A program made the translations under genes and the position numbers. Under the pieces are notes generated by a model. It saw nothing but the letters and a program-made list of their open reading frames with translations. It did no database searches and was not told where the DNA came from. A stretch of 64,000 bases of DNA from an uncultured Parabacteroides sp. (lineage in GTDB: Bacteria; Bacteroidota; Bacteroidia; Bacteroidales; Tannerellaceae): contig CALCST010000023.1 in NCBI GenBank assembly GCA_937894065.1, forward strand, positions 406,046-470,045. The letters are read 5' to 3'. Below, in pieces: positions 33,631 to 41,234 of this stretch. The first letter of the stretch is position 1; the number at the start of each line of letters is the position of its first letter.

Positions 33631-35232
33631 ATGAAAAGAAAAGTTATAACAGTGTTTTCTGCATTGGCATTCTGCTTGGGAACTGCTTATTCGCAGAGTA
33701 TGATGGATGCTTATCGTTATGTTCAGTCTGAATTAAGTGGAACAGCCCGTGCGGTAAGTATGGGTGGAGCTTTTGGTGCATTAGGAGGTGATGTCTCAGT
33801 TATGAACATAAACCCTGCTGGCTTGGCTGTTTACAGAAGTTCAGAAGTTGTAACGACACTTAGTCTTAATATGATTAATACTAAGTCTGATTGGATAGGA
33901 ACTTCAAGTTCTGAGAATAAGACAAAGGTTAATTTTGATAATATAGCGTATGTCGGATATTTCCCTACGGCTAACGAAGAAGGACTGGTAAGCTGGAATG
34001 TAGGCTTTTCTTACAACAGACTGAAGAATTATTCAAGAGATTATACAGCACGTACTTCAGGCTTAGATTATTCAATGTCTGATTATGCGGCAGTAAGAGC
34101 AAATTTGAATGGCTGGACAGGAGACCAGCTTTGGCAGACTAATGACTATAATCCTTATGAAAATCCGGAGGTGGGAGACTGGATGTCTATTATAGCCATG
34201 AACTCAGGAATGATAGAATATGATAAGGATAAAAAATCATTCTACAGTCCGTTTGCAACCAAAGATGCCTCAGGAGGCGTTGTACCAACAAAGATTACAG
34301 AAGCAATAATGAATATCCGTGAGAGCGGTTCGGTGGATCAGTATAATATTGCATTTGGAGCAAATATATCTAATTTCCTTATGCTTGGCGCTGGTGTGGC
34401 TATAACGGATTTGAATTATAATTATTTGTCATATTATAATGAGAAATTTGCAGATAACAGTACTTTGACTCTTGGTACAGACAAAGGTGGTAATGGCTTG
34501 AACACTGATGGAACAGGTTATAGTTTTAATATTGGTGCTATAGTAAATCCTGTGAATTTTCTGAGACTTGGTGTTGCTTATACATCACCTACATGGTATA
34601 AAATGACAGATTTCTATTATACAGAGGCAAGTACAACTATAGGAAACAGTGTTTGGACTGCGAATACACCTGCAGGAGCTTATTCAAAATATGAATATCG
34701 TACACCGGATAAGTGGACATTCAGTGCTGCGGCAATATTAGGACAGGTTGCTTTAGTCAGCGTTGACTACGAACTTATGAATTATAAGCGAATGAGAATG
34801 TATGATTATTATGGTAATCAGAATACATACACCAACGGAGACATTCAGAATTTTATGAAGAATTCAAATACACTTCGTGTGGGAGCAGAGGTGAAGGTGA
34901 CTCCACAGTTCGCTGTCCGTGCAGGAGCTTCATGGACTCAGACTGGAATGAATAACGATTTGAAGAACAATAATGTTTCTGTGGCAACGGCAGGAACAAT
35001 GCCTCATTACAATGTGGACTTAGGTATTACTAATTATACTGTGGGTATAGGTTATAGATTTACACCTAGATTCTATGCAGATTTGGCATGTGTTCTTCGT
35101 TCACAAAAAGAAGATTTGTATGCTTTCTCTCCTATTTTTGATGAAGAAGGTCAGGCAGTAGTTGATATTCAGCCAGCTTCGCTTAAAACTAAAACAACCA
35201 GATTGTTGTTGACTTTAGGATATAAGTTTTAA
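33631..35232 (+). CDS. OmpP1/FadL-family outer-membrane protein
   Basis: 533 residues. A signal peptide (TVFSALAFCLGTAYSQ) is followed by the FadL-type N-terminus: GTARAVSMGGAFGALGGDVS and MNINPAGLAVYRSSE. Alternating beta-barrel strands continue to the terminal KTTRLLLTLGYKF, which ends in Phe as outer-membrane barrels do. The family moves hydrophobic molecules through the outer membrane; the substrate is unknown. Likely co-transcribed with the upstream low-complexity protein; a good terminator follows. Confidence 0.85.
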   Translation: MKRKVITVFSALAFCLGTAYSQSMMDAYRYVQSELSGTARAVSMGGAFGALGGDVSVMNINPAGLAVYRSSEVVTTLSLNMINTKSDWIGTSSSENKTKVNFDNIAYVGYFPTANEEGLVSWNVGFSYNRLKNYSRDYTARTSGLDYSMSDYAAVRANLNGWTGDQLWQTNDYNPYENPEVGDWMSIIAMNSGMIEYDKDKKSFYSPFATKDASGGVVPTKITEAIMNIRESGSVDQYNIAFGANISNFLMLGAGVAITDLNYNYLSYYNEKFADNSTLTLGTDKGGNGLNTDGTGYSFNIGAIVNPVNFLRLGVAYTSPTWYKMTDFYYTEASTTIGNSVWTANTPAGAYSKYEYRTPDKWTFSAAAILGQVALVSVDYELMNYKRMRMYDYYGNQNTYTNGDIQNFMKNSNTLRVGAEVKVTPQFAVRAGASWTQTGMNNDLKNNNVSVATAGTMPHYNVDLGITNYTVGIGYRFTPRFYADLACVLRSQKEDLYAFSPIFDEEGQAVVDIQPASLKTKTTRLLLTLGYKF

Positions 35233-35274
35233 TAAATCTAGGAAGGTAAATTAGAAAGGATTAGATAAAAATAT

Positions 35275-35320
35275 AGAGACATGGTTATACTGATATCAGT
35301 GTTGCTGTGTCTCTTTTTTT
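35275..35320 (+). terminator. Rho-independent terminator after the FadL-like gene
   Basis: AGAGACA (35275-35281) pairs with TGTCTCT (35308-35314), with an inner palindrome ACTGATATCAGT, followed by a T7 run. Confidence 0.8.
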
Positions 35321-35357
35321 ATGAATATATTTCAATAATAATGTTTGTCCGGATTTT

Positions 35358-36149
35358 ATGAAAAGATTGATTTTTATAACTCTGTTTTTTTCTGTTGTTT
35401 CAATAATGAATGTTTTTTCTTCTGACAAAAATATACGTATAGCTTTGGTTCAGGCAAAATTAGAGTTGGGAGATGTAGATGCAAACATCAAATCATTTGA
35501 GCAAAGAGTTTCTTCTTGCAGAGAATGTGATATAATTGTTTTCCCAGAATTGTTTACGTCTGGTTGTGAAATGAAAGTAAAGGACAAAATCAAAGCCAGA
35601 GATATGAAGGACAGTGTTGCTGAACGTTATCAGGATGTGATTTCCAATATGAGAAAGTGGGCTAAGAAAAGCGGAGCTCTTGTTATTGGTTCAACAATTT
35701 ACAAGGAAAATGATAAATACTATAATCGCTTGCTTGCAGTAAGTCCTGATGGAAGTTTTAAGATATACGATAAGCATAATTGTTTCAAGAAAGGAGCTTT
35801 TTCTCCAGGCGAAGAAAAGTTGATTTTGGAATGGAAATCAATTCGTATGGCAACATTTATATGTTATGACCTTCGTTTCCCAGAATGGAGCAGAAATAAA
35901 AATAACTATGATATTGCTCTATATATTGCCAATTGGCCATCTTCAAGAAGTGATGACTGGAACAATTTATTGAAAGAAAGGGCAAAAGAAAATAAAGCAT
36001 TCGTAGTTGCCGTGAACTGTGTTGGAGAGGATCGTAACGGAACTGTATATAAAGGAGAAAGCTGTGTGATTGCTCCTGATGGAAATTTAACTGAAAAATG
36101 CGAAGACTTTAAAGAAGAGATAAAAATCGTTGAGCTGAATCTGAATTAA
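35358..36149 (+). CDS. Nitrilase-superfamily amidohydrolase with an N-terminal signal peptide
   Basis: 263 residues. The catalytic triad is intact: Glu64 in VFPELFTSG, Lys139 in YDKHNCFKKG and Cys169 in TFICYDLRFPEW. Such enzymes hydrolyse omega-amides or nitriles, usually in the cytoplasm. Here the first 22 residues (KRLIFITLFFSVVSIMNVFS) look like a signal peptide and the usual family start (IRIALVQAKLE) only begins at about residue 26. The protein may therefore be periplasmic, or the true start may lie later. Substrate unknown. It stands alone between two terminators. Confidence 0.85.
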   Translation: MKRLIFITLFFSVVSIMNVFSSDKNIRIALVQAKLELGDVDANIKSFEQRVSSCRECDIIVFPELFTSGCEMKVKDKIKARDMKDSVAERYQDVISNMRKWAKKSGALVIGSTIYKENDKYYNRLLAVSPDGSFKIYDKHNCFKKGAFSPGEEKLILEWKSIRMATFICYDLRFPEWSRNKNNYDIALYIANWPSSRSDDWNNLLKERAKENKAFVVAVNCVGEDRNGTVYKGESCVIAPDGNLTEKCEDFKEEIKIVELNLN

Positions 36150-36188
36150 TTATACTCTTTTAAGTTGTTTGGCTTAAGAAATATCAGT

Positions 36189-36214
36189 AAACAGAATTAA
36201 AGTTTCTGTTTTTT
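36189..36214 (+). terminator. Terminator after the nitrilase gene
   Basis: AAACAGAA (36189-36196) pairs with TTCTGTTT around a short AT-rich loop and is followed by more T residues. Confidence 0.6.
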
Positions 36215-36354
36215 ATACTTTTTTGATAAAAAGGACTGTTTTTATTTGTTGATTTCAAATAAAATATGTTCTTTTGTGCTGTAATCATTTGTGTAACCTC
36301 TAAAAACTATCGCCTATAGCATAAACATTACTCGGAATATAAAATATTAGTGTA

Positions 36355-36948
36355 ATGGAAAAATTAAGAATGATGACTGACGAAGAGTTGGTCGTTCTTT
36401 ATGCAAAAGGGAATAATAATGCCTTTGATATACTATTGTCCAGATATCAAAGTTCAATCTATTCTTATATAAATTTCATTGTCCATAACAAAGATTTGGC
36501 TGAAGATATATTTCAGGAAACCTTTGTTAAGGTGATTATGACCATAAAGCAAAATCGTTATACAGAAAGTGGAAAATTCAAGGCTTGGATTATGAGAATA
36601 GCGCATAATCTAATCATTGACAATTATCGTCAGGAACGTATCGAGAATACAATTTCCAATGACGAGGTTGAAGTTGATTTGTTCAACAATATGAAGCTGT
36701 GTGACGATTCAATCGAAGACCATATGGTTCGCCAACAGGCTTTGAAGGATGTGCGAAAACTGGTTGAATTCCTTCCGGAGAATCAGCGTGAAGTTCTTGT
36801 TATGCGCTATTACCAGGATTTAAGTTTCAAGGAAATTGCTGATATTACAGGTGTAAGTATTAATACTGCACTTGGCAGAATGAGATATGCACTTCTGAAT
36901 ATGAGGAGAATGGCAGAAGAAAATAAAATTGAACTTTCAGTTTTTTGA
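36355..36948 (+). CDS. ECF-type RNA polymerase sigma factor
   Basis: 197 residues. Region 2 is EELVVLYAKGNNNAFDILLS and DLAEDIFQETFVKVI (the -10 recognition helix), region 4 is EFLPENQREVLVMRYYQDLS with the helix-turn-helix FKEIADITGVSINTALGRM. No FecR-type anti-sigma gene follows; instead a 59-codon gene does, as in several Bacteroides genomes where the sigma factor is of the cytoplasmic SigW-like class. Target genes cannot be read from the sequence. Confidence 0.88.
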   Translation: MEKLRMMTDEELVVLYAKGNNNAFDILLSRYQSSIYSYINFIVHNKDLAEDIFQETFVKVIMTIKQNRYTESGKFKAWIMRIAHNLIIDNYRQERIENTISNDEVEVDLFNNMKLCDDSIEDHMVRQQALKDVRKLVEFLPENQREVLVMRYYQDLSFKEIADITGVSINTALGRMRYALLNMRRMAEENKIELSVF

Positions 36949-37024
36949 TTTTTTATTCTTGCATATACAATAAAAGAAATACACCTTCGTTTTAATTGTG
37001 TAATAACATTAAAAACATTTGCCT

Positions 37025-37204
37025 ATGGGTGGAATTTCTACACATTGTATTAACGAAAAAGATTTGAGTTTCAAAAAAGAGGTTAATGTATCTTTGGATG
37101 AAAAACCTCGCAAGAGTACATTAGATTTTATTCGCCAGTTTGCACGAGTATATCAGGCTGAAAATAAGTTTGATGCGGAATTATCGGGTTTCGTGCTTAA
37201 CTAA
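37025..37204 (+). CDS. Small conserved-looking protein downstream of the sigma factor
   Basis: 59 residues from ATG 37025 (MGGISTHCINEKDLSF ... FIRQFARVYQAENKF). Charged, soluble, no signal peptide. The distance of 76 bases from the sigma gene and the same strand suggest one transcript, so a modulator of the sigma factor is possible, but this is only context. No family recognised. Confidence 0.55.
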   Translation: MGGISTHCINEKDLSFKKEVNVSLDEKPRKSTLDFIRQFARVYQAENKFDAELSGFVLN

Positions 37205-37265
37205 TGGAACTAATTGTATTTTATTTTGATTAAATCAGGAAGAAGGAGTATTCAAATATATTTCA

Positions 37266-37273
37266 TACCTTTG
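37266..37273 (+). promoter_or_regulatory. -7 box of the rpe promoter
   Basis: TACCTTTG is a perfect TAnnTTTG match, 18 bases before the rpe ATG; this predicts a very short leader. No clear -33 box. Confidence 0.55.
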
Positions 37274-37290
37274 CAAAAAACAAAGATAAT

Positions 37291-37941
37291 ATGAAACATT
37301 TGATTGCTCCTTCTTTGCTTTCTGCCAACTTCCTGAATTTGCAGAAAGATGTGGAAATGATTAACCGAAGCGAAGCTGACTGGTTACATCTGGATATAAT
37401 GGATGGTGTTTTTGTTCCTAACATCTCTTTTGGATTTCCTGTATTGTCTGCTTTGAAAGGTGTATGCACCAAACCTATGGACGTTCATTTGATGATAGTT
37501 GAGCCTCACAAGTTTGTCAAGGAAGTTGCCAACTGTGGCGCATATATGATGAATGTTCACTATGAAGCATGTACTCATTTGCATAGAACGGTTTCTGCCA
37601 TCAAAGAAGCGGGAATGAAAGCAGGAGTGACATTGAATCCTCATACACCTGTTTGCCTTTTGGAGGATATCATTCAGGATTTGGATATGGTTCTTCTTAT
37701 GTCTGTTAATCCTGGTTATGGCGGTCAACGCTTTATAGAACATTCGGTGGAAAAGACTAAAGCGTTACGTGAGATGATTAACCGTAAAGGTTTGGACACA
37801 CTGATACAGGTTGACGGCGGTGTGAACATGGAAACAGGAAAAAGACTTATTGAAGCGGGAGCTGATGTTTTGGTTGCCGGAAGTTTTGTGTTTAACTCTC
37901 CTGATCCAGAAAAGGTAATCCGGGAGATGAAGGCGCTATGA
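37291..37941 (+). CDS. rpe: Ribulose-phosphate 3-epimerase
   Basis: 216-residue TIM-barrel enzyme that interconverts ribulose 5-phosphate and xylulose 5-phosphate in the pentose phosphate pathway. Metal and substrate motifs: APSLLSANFLNLQKDVEMI, WLHLDIMDGVFVPNISFG, PMDVHLMIVEP, VNPGYGGQRFIE and IQVDGGVN. Length and motifs are standard. A hairpin terminator separates it from comEC. Confidence 0.95.
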   Translation: MKHLIAPSLLSANFLNLQKDVEMINRSEADWLHLDIMDGVFVPNISFGFPVLSALKGVCTKPMDVHLMIVEPHKFVKEVANCGAYMMNVHYEACTHLHRTVSAIKEAGMKAGVTLNPHTPVCLLEDIIQDLDMVLLMSVNPGYGGQRFIEHSVEKTKALREMINRKGLDTLIQVDGGVNMETGKRLIEAGADVLVAGSFVFNSPDPEKVIREMKAL

Positions 37942-37963
37942 TATAATGTAATAACATAACAGT

Positions 37964-38010
37964 CTGGATTGGAATTGAAAATTATACCGTTTCATTTCCA
38001 ATCCGGTTTT
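37964..38010 (+). terminator. Terminator after rpe
   Basis: CTGGATTGGAATTGAAA (37964-37980) pairs with TTTCATTTCCAATCCGG (37990-38006) with one bulge and one wobble, followed by TTTT. Confidence 0.7.
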
Positions 38011-38027
38011 ACCAAAAAGCCTTGATT

Positions 38028-39269
38028 ATGATTAAAGAAATTATTGAGCGACCTTTTGCAAGGCCGCTTTTTTTGTTTGTATCCGGAATAATTATAGCAG
38101 TATATTTCCATGTGAAATATATATTGTCAGCATTGTTACTTCTTGCCTCTGCTATTGTTTTGCTATGTTCTTATTTCAGAAAAAATTCCTGTCCGGATTA
38201 TAACTCACGGTTTATGTGGGGAATATTATTCTCATTGTTATTGCTGTTTATATCTATAGTTTATACGGATATACGCTTGTCTCTGCCGGAAGGAGGAATA
38301 TCTGATTTGCAAAATTACGCTTTGACTGTCAGGAAGAATCTCGTGGCTTCGTTTTCTAATCTTGATGTGCAGGAAAAGGAAAGATCAGTTTTGGCAACGC
38401 TTGTGCTAGGCGACAGGGAATCTATGAGTCGCGAGTTGACGAATAGTTTCAGTGCAGCCGGTGTGGTTCATATACTTTCAGTCAGTGGATTTCATGTAGC
38501 AGTTTTATATATGATATTATCCCGTCTGTTTTCTTTGTTCGGGAAGATGGGAGTTGTTCGAGTCCTTGATTTTGTTTCAATGATGCTATGTGTTTGGGGA
38601 TTTACATTTGTTTCGGGTTCAGATTCTCCTACTGTCCGTTCAGCCCTGATGATAACACTGTTTTCCTTTGGTAATCTTATTCGGAGAGATGTTGACGGCT
38701 ATAATGTTTGGGCAGCATCTGCATTCTTTATGTTGCTATATAATCCGTTTTTTCTTTTCGACATAGGATTTCAGCTTAGTTATCTTGCTGTTTTCTCAAT
38801 TCAGTTCTTCTATTCCCGCATTAAGAATTTTATTCGGATTACAAATCCTTTGTTGTCCGCTTTTTGGAACGGAACAGCCCTTACGCTTGCAGCTCAAGTT
38901 GCAACAATGCCATTATGTATGTATTATTTCCGTGAAGTGCCGTGGGTTTTCATATTCACGTCAGTTCCCGTGTCATGGCTGTCTTCCAGTCTGATACCAC
39001 TTGGTTTGCTGTGGGTCACTGCTGATAAATTGAATATATACGTTCCTTATCTTTCGGAACTTACGGAGTGGAATGTAAATGCTATTATTACGCTGGTGGA
39101 AATGTTTGCAGATGTTCCAAAATTCCGGATTGTCTTTGATGAAACAATGTTGTTCCTTTCATATTTACTCCTGTTTTTGCTGGTGATTTATATAAAATAT
39201 AAGAACAATAAAGTTCTTCTGTCGTGTCTGTTTCTCCTTTCCGCTATGGGATTGTTATGCCTTCGCTGA
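38028..39269 (+). CDS. ComEC/Rec2-family DNA-uptake channel protein, short form
   Basis: 413 residues from the ATG at 38028. The competence-domain core is clear: VLGDRESMSRELTNSFSAAG, VVHILSVSGFHVAVLYMIL, GSDSPTVRSALMITLFSFG and the helix FFLFDIGFQLSYLAVFSIQF. The protein has about ten helices. Full ComEC proteins are around 700 residues; here the OB-fold (DUF4131) between the first helices and the core is absent, and so is the C-terminal metallo-beta-lactamase-like domain. Whether it still passes DNA is unclear. The first unit of a 22-bp array overlaps its stop codon. Confidence 0.82.
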   Translation: MIKEIIERPFARPLFLFVSGIIIAVYFHVKYILSALLLLASAIVLLCSYFRKNSCPDYNSRFMWGILFSLLLLFISIVYTDIRLSLPEGGISDLQNYALTVRKNLVASFSNLDVQEKERSVLATLVLGDRESMSRELTNSFSAAGVVHILSVSGFHVAVLYMILSRLFSLFGKMGVVRVLDFVSMMLCVWGFTFVSGSDSPTVRSALMITLFSFGNLIRRDVDGYNVWAASAFFMLLYNPFFLFDIGFQLSYLAVFSIQFFYSRIKNFIRITNPLLSAFWNGTALTLAAQVATMPLCMYYFREVPWVFIFTSVPVSWLSSSLIPLGLLWVTADKLNIYVPYLSELTEWNVNAIITLVEMFADVPKFRIVFDETMLFLSYLLLFLLVIYIKYKNNKVLLSCLFLLSAMGLLCLR

Positions 39270-39355
39270 AACACTGCAGTGTTTGTCCGGAAACACTGCG
39301 AGTTTCCGATTGAAACATTACGAATATTTTTTTCAAACACTGCAGTCTTTTTTTG
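39268..39355. repeat. 22-bp tandem array B, four units
   Basis: Units start at 39268, 39290, 39312 and 39334, exactly 22 bp apart: GAAACACTGCAGTGTTTG, GAAACACTGCGAGTTTCC, GAAACATTACGAATATTT and CAAACACTGCAGTCTTTT. The first holds a perfect 16-bp palindrome. The array begins at the comEC stop codon. Confidence 0.85.
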
Positions 39356-39427
39356 AATAAAACCATATTTGCCAATAACTGCTTATCATAACGCACAATA
39401 AAGTTTTTCTGTTTACGGAAGATATAG

Positions 39428-39435
39428 TATCTTTG
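39428..39435 (+). promoter_or_regulatory. -7 box of the nrnA promoter
   Basis: TATCTTTG, a perfect TAnnTTTG, 29 bases before the ATG. Confidence 0.55.
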
Positions 39436-39464
39436 TCGGCGTAGAAAAACTGTGCGATAAAAGT

Positions 39465-40493
39465 ATGATAACAAAAATCATTCAGGAAGAATTAATACAG
39501 AGAGCAAAGAAATACGTAGAAAAAGGCGAAAGCTTCGTAATTGTCAGTCATGTTTCGCCGGACGGAGATGCATTAGGCTCTTCATTGGGACTTTATCATT
39601 TTCTGACAGCTTATGGTAAGGATAATGTTACTGTTGTGGTGCCAAATGAATTTCCATCATTCTATCGTTGGATGCCTGGAGCAAAGGATATTGTTGTGCA
39701 TGAAAAGTATCCTGATTTTGCAGAGCAGTTGATAAGCGAAGCAGACGTTATTTTCTGTTTGGATTTCAATGAACCAAAACGAGTAGAGAAACTTGCAGGT
39801 CCGCTTTTGGCTGCCGAGGGCAGAAAAGTGATGATTGACCATCATTTGAATCCTGCAGATTTCTGTAAAGTGACGATATCTTATCCTGAAATGGCATCAA
39901 CTTCCGAAATGATTTTCCGTTTCATTTGCCGTATGGGACATTTCTCTTTGCTGGATAAGAATGCTGCTACATGTATCTACACTGGTATGATGACTGATAC
40001 AGGAGCGTTTACATACAACTCAAATAAACCTGAGATTTATGTAATAATCAGCGAGCTTATCAAGAAAGGAATAGATAAGGACTGGATTTACCGTCAGGTT
40101 AATCAGGTTCATACTGAGGACAGACTTCGTATGATGGGATATGTGCTTTATGAGAAAATGAAAGTTTATCCTGAAAAAAGAGCTGCCCTTATCACTCTGT
40201 CTAAGGATGAGTTGGATCGTTTCCATTATAAATCAGGAGATACTGAAGGTTTTGTAAATCTGCCTTTGAGTATCGAGAATGTTGATTTCAGTGTCTTTAT
40301 CCGTGAAGATAAGGAATATATCAAGATTTCACTTCGTTCTGTAGGTGATTTCCCTTGCAACCAGTTTGCATCCCAGTATTTCAACGGCGGAGGTCATAAG
40401 AACGCTTCCGGCGGCGAGTTCCACGGAACTTTGGAAGAGGCTGTTGCTGTTTTTGAGAAAGGGCTGAACGAGTTTGTTCCCAATAATTTATAA
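39465..40493 (+). CDS. nrnA: DHH/DHHA1 phosphoesterase, NrnA-type oligoribonuclease / pAp phosphatase
   Basis: 342 residues. DHH motifs in order: VSHVSPDGDALGSSLGLYHF, FCLDFNEPKRVEKL, VMIDHHLNPADF, TGMMTDTGAFTYNS. The DHHA1 end carries FNGGGHKNASGGEF. NrnA enzymes degrade 2- to 5-nucleotide RNAs and can dephosphorylate pAp, which is also the by-product of the sulfation cluster at 49-56 kb. It stands after comEC with its own promoter and before the DUF4827 lipoprotein gene. Confidence 0.9.
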   Translation: MITKIIQEELIQRAKKYVEKGESFVIVSHVSPDGDALGSSLGLYHFLTAYGKDNVTVVVPNEFPSFYRWMPGAKDIVVHEKYPDFAEQLISEADVIFCLDFNEPKRVEKLAGPLLAAEGRKVMIDHHLNPADFCKVTISYPEMASTSEMIFRFICRMGHFSLLDKNAATCIYTGMMTDTGAFTYNSNKPEIYVIISELIKKGIDKDWIYRQVNQVHTEDRLRMMGYVLYEKMKVYPEKRAALITLSKDELDRFHYKSGDTEGFVNLPLSIENVDFSVFIREDKEYIKISLRSVGDFPCNQFASQYFNGGGHKNASGGEFHGTLEEAVAVFEKGLNEFVPNNL

Positions 40494-40531
40494 GAAATAA
40501 TAAAAGATAAGTTCTGCAAAGAGTATTTTAA

Positions 40532-40539
40532 TATTTTTG
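40532..40539 (+). promoter_or_regulatory. -7 box before the DUF4827 gene
   Basis: TATTTTTG fits TAnnTTTG, 25 bases before the ATG. No clear -33 box. Confidence 0.4.
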
Positions 40540-40564
40540 TATGCAGAAATAAAAGAATATACAG

Positions 40565-41143
40565 ATGAGAAAAGGTTTAAATTTAATGATGATTCTTGGA
40601 GCCGTTATGATGATAGCTTCTTGTAATAAAACTAAATCATATACGGACATGCTGAAGGCTGAGCAGAAAGCCATAGATCGTCTGATTGATGAAGAGGGAA
40701 TTGAAATTCTTTCCGAATATCCTGCCGATGGAGTTTTCAAGGAAAATCAGTTCTATATCTTGGATAATGGCGTTTATCTGAATGTGATAGATTCGGGTAA
40801 CGGAAACAGATATACAAACGGAACAGTCGTACAGAGCCGTTTCAAGGTGAAATACTTTATGTCTGATACAGTGGAGATAAATAATCTTAGTTATGATTTG
40901 TATGGCGGTCCGGCTGCATTTACTGCTACTTTCAGTGATTATTACTCTACTGTAGTACAAGTTGCGTCAGGAAATGCAGTTCCAACATCGTTTATCAGTG
41001 AAGGATTAGCTTCCGGTTTGGAATACGTTGGTGACAGTTCATATGTTAAGTTGATTGTCCCATTTAAGGTTTCAGGAGGAGACTTTGTTTCTCAGGGAGA
41101 ACCATTGTATTATACAAAGGTTAAATATATATTTCAGAAGTAG
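40565..41143 (+). CDS. DUF4827 lipoprotein (FKBP-like)
   Basis: 192 residues. Lipobox MMIASCNK puts the lipid on Cys20. The body (YTDMLKAEQKAIDRLIDEEG, FQNGNRYTNG-like loop in DSGNGNRYTNGTVV, ending GEPLYYTKVKYIFQ) matches the Bacteroidetes DUF4827 family, which is related in fold to FKBP prolyl isomerases. Catalytic activity is not evident from sequence. Its place between nrnA and glmM is, from memory, common in Bacteroides. Confidence 0.8.
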   Translation: MRKGLNLMMILGAVMMIASCNKTKSYTDMLKAEQKAIDRLIDEEGIEILSEYPADGVFKENQFYILDNGVYLNVIDSGNGNRYTNGTVVQSRFKVKYFMSDTVEINNLSYDLYGGPAAFTATFSDYYSTVVQVASGNAVPTSFISEGLASGLEYVGDSSYVKLIVPFKVSGGDFVSQGEPLYYTKVKYIFQK

Positions 41144-41234
41144 GAGTTAAGTAGTCAAGAAGAAAAACTCTTTATCTGTAGCCTTGTCAACTAAATTAAA
41201 CTCAAAAACTAATAAACTTAAAAACTAAAATATT
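41143..41234 (+). repeat. Composite intergenic repeat with A-rich leader (copy 10)
   Basis: AGGAGTTAAGTAGTCAAGAA, core AACTCTTTATCTGTAGCC, TTGTCAAC, then ACTCAAAAACTAATAAACTT leader words ending directly at the glmM ATG. It begins at the DUF4827 stop codon. Confidence 0.75.
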
